Assembly: GCF_000758725.1 (NCBI RefSeq)
Contig: NZ_CP009428.1
Coordinates: 6,748,474-6,812,473 of the forward strand
Source: Paenibacillus odorifer
Lineage (GTDB): Bacteria; Bacillota; Bacilli; Paenibacillales; Paenibacillaceae
Length of the DNA: 64,000 nt
Direction of reading: 5' to 3'
The notes beneath the pieces were generated by a model that saw nothing but the letters and a program-made list of their open reading frames with translations, was not told the DNA's origin and searched no databases. Positions 1 to 9,112 of the stretch are shown here, piece by piece. The position numbers and the translations under genes are program-made. How positions within the stretch are numbered: the stretch's first letter is position 1; every line of letters begins with the position of its first letter.

Positions 1-587
1 GGTTTGAATTTCAGGGTGCCGTCACTGCCTTGGACCCCGTTGATGAAACCATTTTTAAAGGCAAGGGATACTTGCGCTTTTGCCCATTCGGACACCTCTG
101 AGATATCTGACAGCTTGCTATCAACCGGGAGCTTCTTCGCTGTTTCATCCAATTCGAAAGCTCGGATGAAAAATACGACCAGCTCTTCACGGGTGACATT
201 TGCATTAGGACTGAAGGTGGTCGCCGATGTCCCCTCCGTAATGCCTGCCTTTACCAATGCACCTACATAACCGCGATACCAACTGTTCGCGGCAACGTCT
301 TTAAACGGTGCGGCTTGATCAGCATTTGCTTCTAGACCCAACGACAGGACTATGATTTTCGCCAGTTCGGCACGTGACATAGCCTTTTTCGGTTTAAAAG
401 AGTTATCTTCATACCCTGAGATTATTCCTGCTTCAGTTAATGAATGAATCTCCTTTTGCGCATAAGAGCCTGTGATGTCTTTGAACTGTGCGGCCTCACC
501 AAACACCATATGTGGCGTAAGAGTGCTTACTAATAGGGCAAACACAATCATCAGACTGAGTTTACGGCGTGCTGCTTGGAATAACAT
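1..587 (-). CDS. S-layer homology (SLH) domain surface protein, N-terminal part (runs off left edge)
   Basis: The minus-strand frame is open from an ATG at 587 to the window edge, about 195 residues. The first 30 or so residues form a signal peptide (basic start, then a hydrophobic LSLMIVFALLVS core). Three SLH repeats follow, beginning near residues 34 (FKDITGSYAQ), 91 (FKDVAANSWY) and 158 (LSDISEVSEW), each with the usual SRAEL/TREEL-type helix. SLH modules bind pyruvylated secondary wall polymer and anchor exported proteins. A purine-rich Shine-Dalgarno (AAGGGGGAAG) lies just upstream, which fixes the start. The C-terminal effector part is outside the window, so the function is unknown; it could be only an SLH protein or an enzyme with an SLH anchor. 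Confidence 0.85.
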   Translation of the reverse strand, partial: MLFQAARRKLSLMIVFALLVSTLTPHMVFGEAAQFKDITGSYAQKEIHSLTEAGIISGYEDNSFKPKKAMSRAELAKIIVLSLGLEANADQAAPFKDVAANSWYRGYVGALVKAGITEGTSATTFSPNANVTREELVVFFIRAFELDETAKKLPVDSKLSDISEVSEWAKAQVSLAFKNGFINGVQGSDGTLKFK

Positions 588-903
588 TGTTTCTTCCCCC
601 TTCTTACTCTAAAAATATCAATGAGTCTGTCGTCCTAGTGAGTTCCAAGGATGGCATTTTACACCATTATTCGACAACTTCTTGATTCTACAATAGGACC
701 AGGGTAATTTACAATGTCTATTACATAAAAAAAATAGATATATTTGTAGACTGGAGATTAAATGGCATAAAAAAAAGACCATCGAGTATAAGCTTGGATT
801 GATGGCGATTTAATCTTTTATCGTATTATTCTTCACATGCACCAATATTTTACAATGATAAGCTTAACAATGTATACCTTATGACATTTTAGGAGGTAGT
901 ATA
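588..903. other. Divergent intergenic region, 316 bases, no gene seen
   Basis: This AT-rich gap separates the leftward SLH gene from the rightward PNPOx-fold gene. A possible promoter for the latter is TTTACA followed 18 bases later by TATACC, just upstream of an AGGAGG at 891-896. No open frame or RNA fold stands out. Confidence 0.5.
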
Positions 904-1374
904 ATGAGCAAGTACGACGAAGCCATGAAGCTGCTGGAAGAACAAGTGGGTAACAAGGACGGCCTGATTACTCTGTCTACCATCGCGCTGGAACCCGGGA
1001 CCAATGGTATAAGCCGTCCCGCCGCCCGCATAGTGGACGCCTATTATGAGGACGGCGCGTTCTACACCGTCACTTATGCGACCTCAGGCAAAATGCGGCA
1101 GATCGCCCAGAACCCCGAAGTCGCCGTTTGTATCATCGTCGAAAACTTTACGGCCGATGGTATCGGTGAGAACCTGGGCTGGGTATGTGACGAGAATAAC
1201 GCCGAGATGATGACTAAGTTGCGCACTATATTCGCCGATTGGTATAACGAAGCCAATAACGACGAAGACCCTAACACATGTCTGCTGCGCATTCGCCTGA
1301 CAAAGGGCCTGTGGAATGACGCCCATAAAGGGATCAGAAATGAGATTGATTTTATCAATAAGACGGCAAATTAA
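904..1374 (+). CDS. Pyridoxamine 5'-phosphate oxidase-fold (split-barrel FMN-binding) family protein
   Basis: The 156-residue product has the flavin split-barrel pattern of small PNPOx-like proteins: an N-terminal helix, an early strand region (LITLSTIALEP), then TVTYATSGKMRQIAQNPEVA, the segment where this family contacts FMN phosphate and packs the barrel. Members are homodimeric flavin-binding proteins, most of unproven reaction; true PNPOx activity is unlikely at this length. AGGAGG ends 7 bases before the ATG, supporting this start. It is one of few plus-strand genes here, is monocistronic, and ends at a hairpin shared with the convergent gene. The local sequence is rather GC-rich with codon choice unlike its neighbours, consistent with lateral acquisition. 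Confidence 0.75.
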   Translation: MSKYDEAMKLLEEQVGNKDGLITLSTIALEPGTNGISRPAARIVDAYYEDGAFYTVTYATSGKMRQIAQNPEVAVCIIVENFTADGIGENLGWVCDENNAEMMTKLRTIFADWYNEANNDEDPNTCLLRIRLTKGLWNDAHKGIRNEIDFINKTAN

Positions 1375-1403
1375 GTGATCTATGTGATAGAACAGTCAGC
1401 AAA

Positions 1404-1440
1404 AAAGGTTCATCGCAGCAGTCCGCCGCGATGAACCTTT
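1404..1440. terminator. Bidirectional intrinsic terminator between convergent genes
   Basis: A perfect 13-base inverted repeat (AAAGGTTCATCGC at 1404-1416 and its complement at 1428-1440) with an 11-base loop. On the minus strand it is followed by six Ts, so it terminates the small minus-strand gene best; in the other direction it follows the PNPOx-fold gene with a weaker T tract. Confidence 0.8.
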
Positions 1441-1472
1441 TCATAAGAACCAACTAAATGATAACAACTACA

Positions 1473-1808
1473 TTAGAACTTTATAAAACCCGTAAGGCCT
1501 GGGAATTGACTTCCCGGAAATCCCGGAAAACCTGGAAATCCCGGATTTTCACCCTCTCCGCCTTCTCCGCTTCCTTCGTCAGGCAAGATAAGCTCATAAG
1601 TCACATTTTGTGCCGGTACTAAGTTCATAGCATACTCATCAATTTCCGGTGCCCCGTCTAACGCCTTCCATCCAATTCCAGTCACTCCTAATCCCCAGAC
1701 AGATTTACTTGGAATCGTGAATTGTACGCCGAAACGATAGGTTTCCTCATTGATTAGCTTTTCTTCTTGTGTAAATGGATCAATGTAGATAAATTTCATT
1801 TTATACAC
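1473..1808 (-). CDS. Small hypothetical protein with Gly/Pro/Phe repeat tail
   Basis: This 111-residue product is not recognised. Residues 1-75 look like a compact, beta-rich domain (FIYIDPFTQ, YRFGVQFTIP, VWGLGVTGIGWK). Residues 76-90 are acidic and Gly-rich (SGEGGEGEN), and residues 88-105 carry short PGFPGFPG-type repeats reminiscent of surface or spore proteins. There is no signal peptide or membrane segment. The start may be this codon or the Met three codons later; neither has a convincing ribosome binding site. A hairpin with a T tract lies just upstream on the same strand (1845-1868), which could be a leader attenuator. Confidence 0.55.
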   Translation of the reverse strand: MYKMKFIYIDPFTQEEKLINEETYRFGVQFTIPSKSVWGLGVTGIGWKALDGAPEIDEYAMNLVPAQNVTYELILPDEGSGEGGEGENPGFPGFPGFPGSQFPGLTGFIKF

Positions 1809-1833
1809 ATTTCTATAATAAATGAATTACATG

Positions 1834-1868
1834 AAAAAAAACGACTGACACCCTATTACAGTGTCCAG
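1834..1868 (-). terminator. Hairpin plus T8 tract upstream of the small hypothetical gene
   Basis: On the minus strand CTGGACAC pairs with GTGTCAG (one bulge) across an 8-9-base loop, and eight Ts follow at 1841-1834. It sits 26 bases before the start of the gene at 1808, so it is either a leader attenuator or the end of a short upstream transcript. No gene lies between it and the terminator at 2011. Confidence 0.5.
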
Positions 1869-2010
1869 CCTCTTGTGCATCCAATTGTTATCTTCATTTA
1901 TGTTAGCATAGCAACTTAACCCTCATCTGAAACTTAAAGAAAACTTTAACTTTAGCTTAAATAATGGGAAATAGAAATAGAGCGAAAATAATGTTCATCT
2001 AAAAAAAATA

Positions 2011-2040
2011 GCGGCGGAAGAGAGTTTATCTCTTCGCCGC
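2011..2040 (-). terminator. Intrinsic terminator of the S51 peptidase gene
   Basis: On the minus strand GCGGCGAAGAGA pairs with TCTCTTCCGCCGC (one bulge), followed by TATTTTTTTT. It lies about 90 bases past the S51-family stop codon. Confidence 0.8.
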
Positions 2041-2126
2041 TTACCGGAATACTCTGGATACAGGTCCATATTGAGAGGTGACTAATTATTATTTGAGCGT
2101 TTCATTTCGGTAGCCCCTCTCCCTAG

Positions 2127-2795
2127 TTAGAGCGTTTCAACCAATTTTTGAATCTTTGAGCGGGAAATTAAATATAAAGGACCCATTGTTTCGATTTTGC
2201 CGTCCTTTACACGTATAGCGCTCTCCTGTTCTGCCGCATAAACATCGATCTCTTCAGACAAGGGGAACAGATAGCCTTGAACAAACGTGGTGTAGCCACG
2301 CTTAGAATGGGATTCATAGGCAAAATGATCAAAGCCAATCCCCTCATAAATCGTACTTGTTTCAACTTCATGACCAGTGTCATTCAAGCTTAACCATTGA
2401 GCAGACATGTTTAGCGCACCGGCGCTGGCACCCAGTATAACGGCATCGCTATTTTTAATAACATCCGATAATTCATAATCCGCCAAAAAATCCTTCTGCA
2501 AAACAGGATACCCGCCGCATAAAAAAATGACAGAAGCGTTCTGAATGAACCTCTGGGCATCCTCCTTCTGCATGCGGTAATCAATGAAATGATATTCATC
2601 AAAAATAATGTTAGCCTGATTCAGCCATGTCCATTCAGAGATATCATCAAAGTTAATTGGCTCTTCTGTGTAACCAGACGGGTCAGCGCTAATCATAACA
2701 AGCGATTGTCTGTCTTGTATATCCTCATGCAAACAATGGACCAGCTTCTCTGGAAAAAAATGATTAAACCAACTGAAATAGTAGTAAGTACTCAA
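2127..2795 (-). CDS. Peptidase S51 (dipeptidase E / cyanophycinase-like) family protein
   Basis: This 222-residue protein matches the class I glutamine amidotransferase-like fold of peptidase family S51. The nucleophile elbow GASAGA places the catalytic serine at about residue 124. An upstream FLCGG loop (91-95) and histidines at 158 and 164 lie where the family has its oxyanion loop and catalytic His. Known S51 enzymes cleave Asp-X dipeptides or cyanophycin; the substrate here is unknown. Translation seems to start at TTG, since GGAGG lies 8 bases upstream and no ATG fits. It precedes no obvious partner; the DUF2785 gene just upstream is 21 bases away and probably co-transcribed. Confidence 0.8.
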   Translation of the reverse strand: MSTYYYFSWFNHFFPEKLVHCLHEDIQDRQSLVMISADPSGYTEEPINFDDISEWTWLNQANIIFDEYHFIDYRMQKEDAQRFIQNASVIFLCGGYPVLQKDFLADYELSDVIKNSDAVILGASAGALNMSAQWLSLNDTGHEVETSTIYEGIGFDHFAYESHSKRGYTTFVQGYLFPLSEEIDVYAAEQESAIRVKDGKIETMGPLYLISRSKIQKLVETL

Positions 2796-2816
2796 ACTTA
2801 ATTACCTCCATATGTA

Positions 2817-3710
2817 TTAATTAGCCTCTTTAAAGTGGTTCAATTTAGCTTCAGCCGTCAGCATGGCGCCGTTAAGAATAAGATTATTCCCGTCATTGTG
2901 GGCCCTCGTTCTAAAATATAGGCTGCGCACAAAATTTTTCCCGTTTACTCTGGCAATTCTCGGCGCGCGCGTATCCGGCCATTCCGTACACAGCGACAAG
3001 CTATGAATCCAGTCGGCAATCTCCTGCTGCGGAAGCAGTGCTTCGCTAATCATCGTATCCACAATGCTGGCCATGCGCTCGTCTTCCTCCTCGTCAAATA
3101 TCCGGACACCGTTATGCAGCATCCCTTTAATCGCCCCCAGCACCTCGCGCTGCACTGCATTATCGCTTTCCGGACAGCGGATCAGCTCCTCGAGGGCATC
3201 TGCCCCGTGAGCCGCGGCATGCGCCCAGCCTTCAACTGCCAGATAACCGCGCAGGTCCTTCTCCTCCTGGTAGTAGCGAAGCAGCGAATGCTTTAGATGC
3301 TGGAACTCATCCGGAGTCAAGAATGAATTATTCCTGTGCCGCTGTACAATAAGAACGATAGGCAGAACCGCAAACGCCCTGGTGAGTACGCTATGGTCAT
3401 CTTCGCTTCCAATCTGATAGAACAGATGCCGGTCATCCATCAGGACAGCCAAAAGATGCTGCATTTCCGCACATGAGAACTTATTATCGCGCTTCAGCCA
3501 TATGTGAAAAGTGGAATAGATCTGCTCACGGAGCTCCGATTCCGGATCGCCAATATGCCGCAGCATCAGATTGGTAAAGTCTTGTAACCTTTCTCCCTCA
3601 CGCAGGATATAGCGTTCCTCCTCCAATCTTTGCAGCTTCCGTATCAGTTCTGTTCGTGTGTCCTCCGTACCCCATTCATTGAAATCATCGTCCAAAATAC
3701 TGGCTTTCAT
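2817..3710 (-). CDS. DUF2785 family protein
   Basis: This 297-residue soluble protein has the signature block of DUF2785 (EGWAHAAAHGADALEEL near residues 160-176) within an all-helical, HEAT-like arrangement. The family has no established biochemical role. The N-terminal 50 residues are charged and probably form a helical lead. It lies 21 bases upstream of the S51 gene on the same strand and 94 bases downstream of a WYL regulator, so these may form a small unit, although a hairpin intervenes. Confidence 0.8.
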   Translation of the reverse strand: MKASILDDDFNEWGTEDTRTELIRKLQRLEEERYILREGERLQDFTNLMLRHIGDPESELREQIYSTFHIWLKRDNKFSCAEMQHLLAVLMDDRHLFYQIGSEDDHSVLTRAFAVLPIVLIVQRHRNNSFLTPDEFQHLKHSLLRYYQEEKDLRGYLAVEGWAHAAAHGADALEELIRCPESDNAVQREVLGAIKGMLHNGVRIFDEEEDERMASIVDTMISEALLPQQEIADWIHSLSLCTEWPDTRAPRIARVNGKNFVRSLYFRTRAHNDGNNLILNGAMLTAEAKLNHFKEAN

Positions 3711-3784
3711 TTAGTCGGTTCACTCCTAGCCTAGTTATAGCGGGCGTTATGGATTTCTCCCGCCGATATCCCTACTATAGAACA

Positions 3785-3814
3785 CAATGACTGACACCAG
3801 GGCGTCAGTCATTG
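3785..3814 (-). terminator. Perfect hairpin overlapping the stop of the WYL regulator
   Basis: CAATGACTGAC (3785-3795) and its exact complement (3804-3814) form an 11-base stem with an 8-base loop. The WYL gene stop codon is inside the stem. There is no T tract, so it may act as an RNA 3' stabiliser or weak terminator. Confidence 0.5.
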
Positions 3815-4725
3815 TAGGATAGAATCATATTTTGCATATATTGCTGCAGCTCCGCCCGTAATTCACGAGGCTCCAGCAGCTCGCACTCCTTGCCGAAGCT
3901 TAGAATGAATTTCAGCAGGCCCTCCTCATAAGGAAATGTATCCGAAACGAGATAGAAACCATCTTCACCCCGGCTAATCTTCTCTTTCTGAAAATACTCG
4001 GGAAGCTGCGCACCAATTCGTGAAGTGAATCTGAGCACAACCTGTATGTCCCGCTGCGAATAGCTGTGCTCAATGACCTCGGCGATTCGGTCATCGGGCA
4101 GCTCTCTTTTTACAAAAGGCGGTCCCTGCTTCAGTTGCTTGATCCGCACGAGCTTGAATCTGCGGTAGTCCCCTCTGACCCGGCAAAAGCCTATCACATA
4201 CCAATCTCCATGGCGAAAGTCAATCCAGCTTGGCTCTACCGTTCGCTCCAGGTATTCCATATCCCTGTTGATATAGTCGAACACCAGCAGCCTGTTATCC
4301 GTGATGGCCTTGCTTATGATCCCAATGTATTCTTTAATTTCCTGCTCCATGCTGAAATGGGACATATCCAGAGTCAGTTTGTGCTTCTCGGGCTCCCGCT
4401 TATAGGTATGCTCAACCTTTAGCATAATGTCATTAAAAGCTTCGTTCCTGCCAAACAAGCCATGTAAATTCTTCATTACAGCTACAAACGTATGAGCTTC
4501 ATCCCGGTTTAAAAAGAGGCCGCTTATATTATAGCTGTCCATAATATAGTATCCTCCGCCCTTGCCGCTGGACGAGGCAACCGGTATGCCGGCTTCTCCT
4601 AATTTTTCGATATCCCGGTAGATCGTCCGCAAGGATACCTCGAAATGCTCGGCAAGCTCCTTGCCCGTTACCGTACCTTTACCGGAGATGATAAGCAGCA
4701 TGGAGAGCAATCGGTCAACTCGCAT
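3805..4725 (-). CDS. YafY-type transcriptional regulator, HTH plus WYL domain
   Basis: This 306-residue regulator begins with a DeoR/HTH_11-type winged helix (residues 1-60: LLSMLLIISGKGTVTGKELA, then EVSLRTIYRDIEKLGEAGIP) followed by a linker and a WYL domain centred near residues 140-210 (WIDFRHGDWYVIGFCRVRGD), a ligand-sensing SH3-like fold thought to bind nucleotides or nucleic acid. A WCX-like C-terminal region follows. Such proteins respond to DNA damage or small ligands, but the target is unknown. No strong ribosome binding site precedes the ATG; GAGGAGGAG lies about 25 bases away. It sits between the DUF2785 gene and an ABC exporter, either of which may be controlled. Confidence 0.85.
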   Translation of the reverse strand: MRVDRLLSMLLIISGKGTVTGKELAEHFEVSLRTIYRDIEKLGEAGIPVASSSGKGGGYYIMDSYNISGLFLNRDEAHTFVAVMKNLHGLFGRNEAFNDIMLKVEHTYKREPEKHKLTLDMSHFSMEQEIKEYIGIISKAITDNRLLVFDYINRDMEYLERTVEPSWIDFRHGDWYVIGFCRVRGDYRRFKLVRIKQLKQGPPFVKRELPDDRIAEVIEHSYSQRDIQVVLRFTSRIGAQLPEYFQKEKISRGEDGFYLVSDTFPYEEGLLKFILSFGKECELLEPRELRAELQQYMQNMILSYND

Positions 4726-4776
4726 GATTGTGTGTGACGTCGGGTAACGTCTCCTCCTCTGGGTGAAGTAAGTGAA

Positions 4777-7368
4777 TCATATACTCTCTTGCTTTAATGC
4801 ATCAATAATATTCTCCTTTTTTACTTTAGCTCCGGAATAAACAACCGCAGAGCTGACAATGACAAATACACACACAATGACAGACAGAATGCTCATCCAG
4901 GGCAGGGTGAACCCATAGCTGAATTTGTTCGCAAATGCTTTATAGATCAGAACCATCACGGCGAAACTGACAGGAAGCCCATACAAGAGCGACTTGACCC
5001 CATAAAAAACACTCTCATAGTTCAGCATTTTTGCAAACCCCTTTGGCGTCGCGCCTACGGATTTCAGCATCGCGAATTCCCGTTTGCGAAGAGCCAGCCC
5101 TGTTGAGATCGTATTAAAGATGTTCGCAACAGAAATCGCAGAGATTAATACGATAAAACCGTAAGAAAAGACCTTCATCAGCAGAATCTGTTGTTCTTCT
5201 CTTATTCTGAATTGATATACATTGTAGACATTCAGATTGGTCTCATTCATCGCTTCAATTTCCTGCTGCGTTTTCACCGGTTCCGTGCTTTTCAAATGGA
5301 GGTACATCGAAGCGTTAGCCAGCTCCTCGCCGTCTGCCAGCCGATTCATGACGCGTTCCGACACGATCATATTTAACCCGCCTACGCCTACCGGGCTCAT
5401 CCCCATCGGTGCCTTATCCGTCAATGCGGCAAATATCACTTTATTTGCCTTCGTTTCTTCCCCGCTCGCTTTAATAAAACTCGTTAGCTCGATATGTTGT
5501 CCGATATTCGCATATATGGACTTCGTCTGAATATATTTCCCCGTATCTATATCTTTGTAATGAATCGTATCCATCACGATTGCGGCGGGATGATCCAGAT
5601 CCGTAAGCTGTTCGTAATCTGCGCCAACCGCTCTGGCATAGGCTTGCAGGCTCGAATCATTCATTGCATATAGCTTAATTTCGTAAGGGTATTTCCCGTC
5701 TTGCAGCATACTCTTATCCTGCTTAACCTTCTCTTGCAACTCGTCGGCGATGCTTGCTGCATCGACCCAAGCGATCCCGACTAACTCATGACTCACGTTG
5801 TATTCCGTGACGCCAACAAGAGATACAAGCGATTGCATCAACCGGTCATCTAGTCTTTCGCCATTACTGGACGACACTTCAATATCGTAATTGATGCCTT
5901 CCAGCGACAATGCCAGAGATTGTGTCAGGCCAGTCGTGAAAAACGATATCGTCAAAAACAAAACGATGCTGATGACAAGCGAAAAAAGAATAACATGATG
6001 TCTTCGTTTGTTCCTTTTTAAGTTTTTCAGCCCGATTTCTGCTTCGATTCCAAAGAGCTTACGAATGATCTTCGACGTCTTCACTGCTTTGGCCGTAAGC
6101 TTTACGTCAGTGGTTTGGCGAATCGCGTCCACGGGAGATACCCTGGATGCTTTAACCGCCGGGAGATACGCCGAAACGAAAATCGTCAGCATCGAAACAA
6201 GACAAGTAATCAAGAGCAATAACGGCGTGACGATAAGCCTCAGCTTTTCACTAGTCCATAATGCCCCTTCAATCATTGTGTTCATGAACGAAAAGGCGAT
6301 TCCGATTCCGGCAAGACCGCATAAGATGCCAATGGGAATGCTGATCAAACCAATGACGATACCTTCAAAAAATACGGAATTTCGCTTCTGCCTTTTCGTC
6401 GCCCCCACGCTCGCGAGCATCCCTAAATGGCGGGAACGTTCCGAGACGGATATCGCAAAAGCGTTATAGATGAGTCCAACCGAGCCAATTATAATAGTCC
6501 CTATAATGATTGCCGATAATGAGAACATCATGCTGGATGAGGCCCCGCTGCTGGACAAGCCATAATAACGAAGCAAATCGTCATTATATTGGACAGTGTC
6601 AATTTGGTTTTTCTCAGCCAGCTTCTCCGCATGTGCGAACAAGAACGGATTGACCCGCTGCAAGACCACCGACGCATCGACCCGATCGTCCCCCCCGATG
6701 ATATGATCATCGACATAGCTAATGATCGTATAAGCCGGGGCCCAAGCCGTTTCCGACACCGGATGTTTAATGAAGCCTACCACCGTATAATCCCTAATTA
6801 TGCTATGCTGTAATGTCTCGGTTAATGTGCCGTCTTTCCTGCGCAGCGGTTCCGTCTGATCCAGGGGATGATCGCCCCCTTGTTCGAATCGGTCGCCGAC
6901 GCGAAGCGTTAGACGGTCGCCGATTTCGTACTTCACTTTGCCATTTGTTGCAACAGACTCGGAGATCACAACCTCCTTGTCCGTGTGCGGAAGGCGCCCC
7001 TTGCTTATTTCAATCTGAAATTGTGTGAACCCTTGCACATCATATTCCTTAATGAACAAGTACGGCTTATTGGAATTTTGTCCCCCTTCTAATGGGGCAT
7101 ACCCAAGGTCTCTTGTGATTGCAACCGTTTTGGTTGCATCATCGCCCTGTATCGCCGCAAGCTGTTTCTTGGTTATATCTTGATACTGAATATGCCACTC
7201 CCCTGTATCTGTGATAGTTTGTCTGATCATTAAATCCGCAAAGGAAAAAATAAGCGTAATGACAGCGGTCATCATGGATACCGAAATAATTACGCCAAAA
7301 ATAGTCACAAGTGTTCGTCTCTTGTTCTGCTTCAGATGCCGGATGGTTAATGTATTGACAATATTCAT
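4777..7368 (-). CDS. ABC transporter permease, FtsX/MacB type
   Basis: This 863-residue membrane protein has the duplicated plan of large FtsX-family permeases: an N-terminal membrane segment (residues 15-45), a periplasmic-type extracellular domain to about 270, three membrane segments (around 285-400), a linker, another membrane segment (455-480), a second extracellular domain (480-720) and three final segments. It pairs with the ATPase encoded immediately upstream, which overlaps it by four bases, so the two form a type VII ABC system. Such systems export or sense antimicrobial peptides or act mechanically on surface molecules. GAGGTGA seven bases before the ATG supports the start. Confidence 0.85.
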   Translation of the reverse strand: MNIVNTLTIRHLKQNKRRTLVTIFGVIISVSMMTAVITLIFSFADLMIRQTITDTGEWHIQYQDITKKQLAAIQGDDATKTVAITRDLGYAPLEGGQNSNKPYLFIKEYDVQGFTQFQIEISKGRLPHTDKEVVISESVATNGKVKYEIGDRLTLRVGDRFEQGGDHPLDQTEPLRRKDGTLTETLQHSIIRDYTVVGFIKHPVSETAWAPAYTIISYVDDHIIGGDDRVDASVVLQRVNPFLFAHAEKLAEKNQIDTVQYNDDLLRYYGLSSSGASSSMMFSLSAIIIGTIIIGSVGLIYNAFAISVSERSRHLGMLASVGATKRQKRNSVFFEGIVIGLISIPIGILCGLAGIGIAFSFMNTMIEGALWTSEKLRLIVTPLLLLITCLVSMLTIFVSAYLPAVKASRVSPVDAIRQTTDVKLTAKAVKTSKIIRKLFGIEAEIGLKNLKRNKRRHHVILFSLVISIVLFLTISFFTTGLTQSLALSLEGINYDIEVSSSNGERLDDRLMQSLVSLVGVTEYNVSHELVGIAWVDAASIADELQEKVKQDKSMLQDGKYPYEIKLYAMNDSSLQAYARAVGADYEQLTDLDHPAAIVMDTIHYKDIDTGKYIQTKSIYANIGQHIELTSFIKASGEETKANKVIFAALTDKAPMGMSPVGVGGLNMIVSERVMNRLADGEELANASMYLHLKSTEPVKTQQEIEAMNETNLNVYNVYQFRIREEQQILLMKVFSYGFIVLISAISVANIFNTISTGLALRKREFAMLKSVGATPKGFAKMLNYESVFYGVKSLLYGLPVSFAVMVLIYKAFANKFSYGFTLPWMSILSVIVCVFVIVSSAVVYSGAKVKKENIIDALKQESI

Positions 7369-8048
7369 CGCCTTATCACCTCGTTTTTGGCAATCCTCCC
7401 ATCTTCAATCGAAATGATTCTGTCGGCTTGCAGGGCGATCCGTTCGTCATGCGTGATTACGATCAGTGTCTGATGATAGGTCTTATTCAGCATTTTCAAT
7501 AAAACGACGATCTCAATGCTATTCCTGCTGTCCAGATTCCCGGTGGGTTCGTCGGCCAGCATGATCGCAGGATTGCCGATGATCGCCCTGCCAATCGAGA
7601 CACGCTGCTGCTGTCCACCGGATAGCTGATTCGGCAGATGGTTTAATCGATGCTGCAAATTCAACGTATTCACAAGATCAGCCAATTGCTTTTGATCTAC
7701 CTTTTGTTGATCCAGCAAGAGCGGCAGCGTAATATTCTCTTCCACCGTCAGGACGGGAATCAGATTGAAAAACTGGTAGATCAGCCCGATTTGCCTGCGT
7801 CTGAAGATGGCCAGCTGCGTTTCGTCCAAGGTATACGTATCCGTATCCTGAACATACACTTTCCCGCCAGTCGGTCGATCCACACCGCCCAGCATATGAA
7901 GGAGTGTCGATTTCCCCGATCCGGAAGGTCCGATAATTGCGACGAATTCACCTTTTTGGACCGAAAAGGAAACATCATCAAGCGCCTTCACCGCCGATTC
8001 GCCTGTGCCGTATATTTCGGACAAATTTTCAATTGTTAAAATCTCCAT
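7365..8048 (-). CDS. ABC transporter ATP-binding protein (LolD/MacB-type)
   Basis: This 227-residue ATPase shows all nucleotide-binding motifs: Walker A GPSGSGKST (40-48), Q-loop YQFFNLIP, signature LSGGQQQR (142-149), Walker B IMLADEP (162-168) and H-loop VITHD. It belongs to the LolD/SalX/MacB subfamily that energises FtsX-type permeases. A second in-frame ATG two codons upstream abuts the GGAAGGAGGG sequence, so the downstream ATG at 8048 with six-base spacing is chosen. It overlaps the permease gene by four bases (ATGA), which implies translational coupling. Confidence 0.9.
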   Translation of the reverse strand: MEILTIENLSEIYGTGESAVKALDDVSFSVQKGEFVAIIGPSGSGKSTLLHMLGGVDRPTGGKVYVQDTDTYTLDETQLAIFRRRQIGLIYQFFNLIPVLTVEENITLPLLLDQQKVDQKQLADLVNTLNLQHRLNHLPNQLSGGQQQRVSIGRAIIGNPAIMLADEPTGNLDSRNSIEIVVLLKMLNKTYHQTLIVITHDERIALQADRIISIEDGRIAKNEVIRR

Positions 8049-8072
8049 TGTCATCCCTCCTTCCCTAGATGC

Positions 8073-9011
8073 TCAATTCCAGGTATATACCATCTCTCTA
8101 TATCCAACATCCCAAAGGGTTTCATTCCCCTCAATGGTTATCTTAAGCTCATTAGCCCCGGTGAGATAAAGGATCCTCATATCCGGCTCATGGAGCTGAT
8201 CTTCTGCAGATACAGACAGGAGCTCATGCCCGTCAACGGTAACCTTAATGCTGCCCTGAAAATCCTTATGATCAGGAATTCCATAATTCAAGCTAAGATA
8301 CAGATCTCCCTTATTACCTAGCGAATACGTATATGTTTCCTTCTTTTTACCTTCGATGCCATACACATTATATTGGGGTGTCACGTCTTGACCGCCAATC
8401 TTAAGACTGTTCTGTTTGGTTCCCGTTAATCGATTTCCGGTACTATCTTCCCATTCGTTTATCGCTACAAAAGGGGCCAACTCTTTGGTGAACACTTGAT
8501 CAGCTACTCCTAAGACCCCCCACACGCCGAGCATTAAGACAGCACTGGCAATTCCCGTAGCAGTGATATTTCTCCAGTAGTTTTTTGTACGGAAGCCAAT
8601 CTTGTACGCCCCGAATCCAATAGCAGCGCCCAATGAGTTCTTTATGACGTCGTTCGTGTCAAAGCTGCCGAGGAATGTTAGTGCCTGGATGGTCTCCACC
8701 ACAAGAATGGACAGGATAAACCCTGTCATGAAGCGAACAAAGCTGGTGCGGTATAACAACGGAAACAGTATGCCAAAAGGTATGAAGGCTGCAATGTTTC
8801 CAATACCCACCAAGTCCATCAGTGTCGGATGTAGAAGATCGGAAAGACCCGGCACCCTAAAAAAATCGTCCGGCAAAAAAATAAAGGTGTACTGACTGGT
8901 TAGATCTACCTTATCCGCTCTGCCGAAAGCAAAAAACATAAAATAAAGAATAATCAGGGTGTAGCCTATGGTGATAAAAAAAGTAATCTTGCGCTGCTGC
9001 TTCATTTGCAT
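8073..9011 (-). CDS. VanZ-like family membrane protein
   Basis: This 312-residue protein has the VanZ domain in its first 150 residues: a membrane segment near 10-30, a conserved HPTLMDLVGIGNIAAFIPFG stretch, and FDTNDVIKNSLGAAIGFGAY in the characteristic Asn/Asp-rich position. VanZ is linked to teicoplanin resistance; the biochemical role is unclear. A further membrane segment (about 165-190) is followed by a long extracytoplasmic beta-rich C-terminal region, which is not part of the VanZ domain. The start at 9011 has GGAGGT seven bases upstream. It lies 24 bases upstream of the ABC ATPase gene and downstream of the broken two-component system, a combination typical of cell-envelope stress loci. 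Confidence 0.8.
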   Translation of the reverse strand: MQMKQQRKITFFITIGYTLIILYFMFFAFGRADKVDLTSQYTFIFLPDDFFRVPGLSDLLHPTLMDLVGIGNIAAFIPFGILFPLLYRTSFVRFMTGFILSILVVETIQALTFLGSFDTNDVIKNSLGAAIGFGAYKIGFRTKNYWRNITATGIASAVLMLGVWGVLGVADQVFTKELAPFVAINEWEDSTGNRLTGTKQNSLKIGGQDVTPQYNVYGIEGKKKETYTYSLGNKGDLYLSLNYGIPDHKDFQGSIKVTVDGHELLSVSAEDQLHEPDMRILYLTGANELKITIEGNETLWDVGYREMVYTWN

Positions 9012-9112
9012 GGTTGTACCTCCATCGTTCATCTGATGAATATCATTTTATCTGTCCAAAATGACTTTACAGTGACATTGGAGGTGACAGTTTAGTCACT
9101 TATGGAGTGCTG

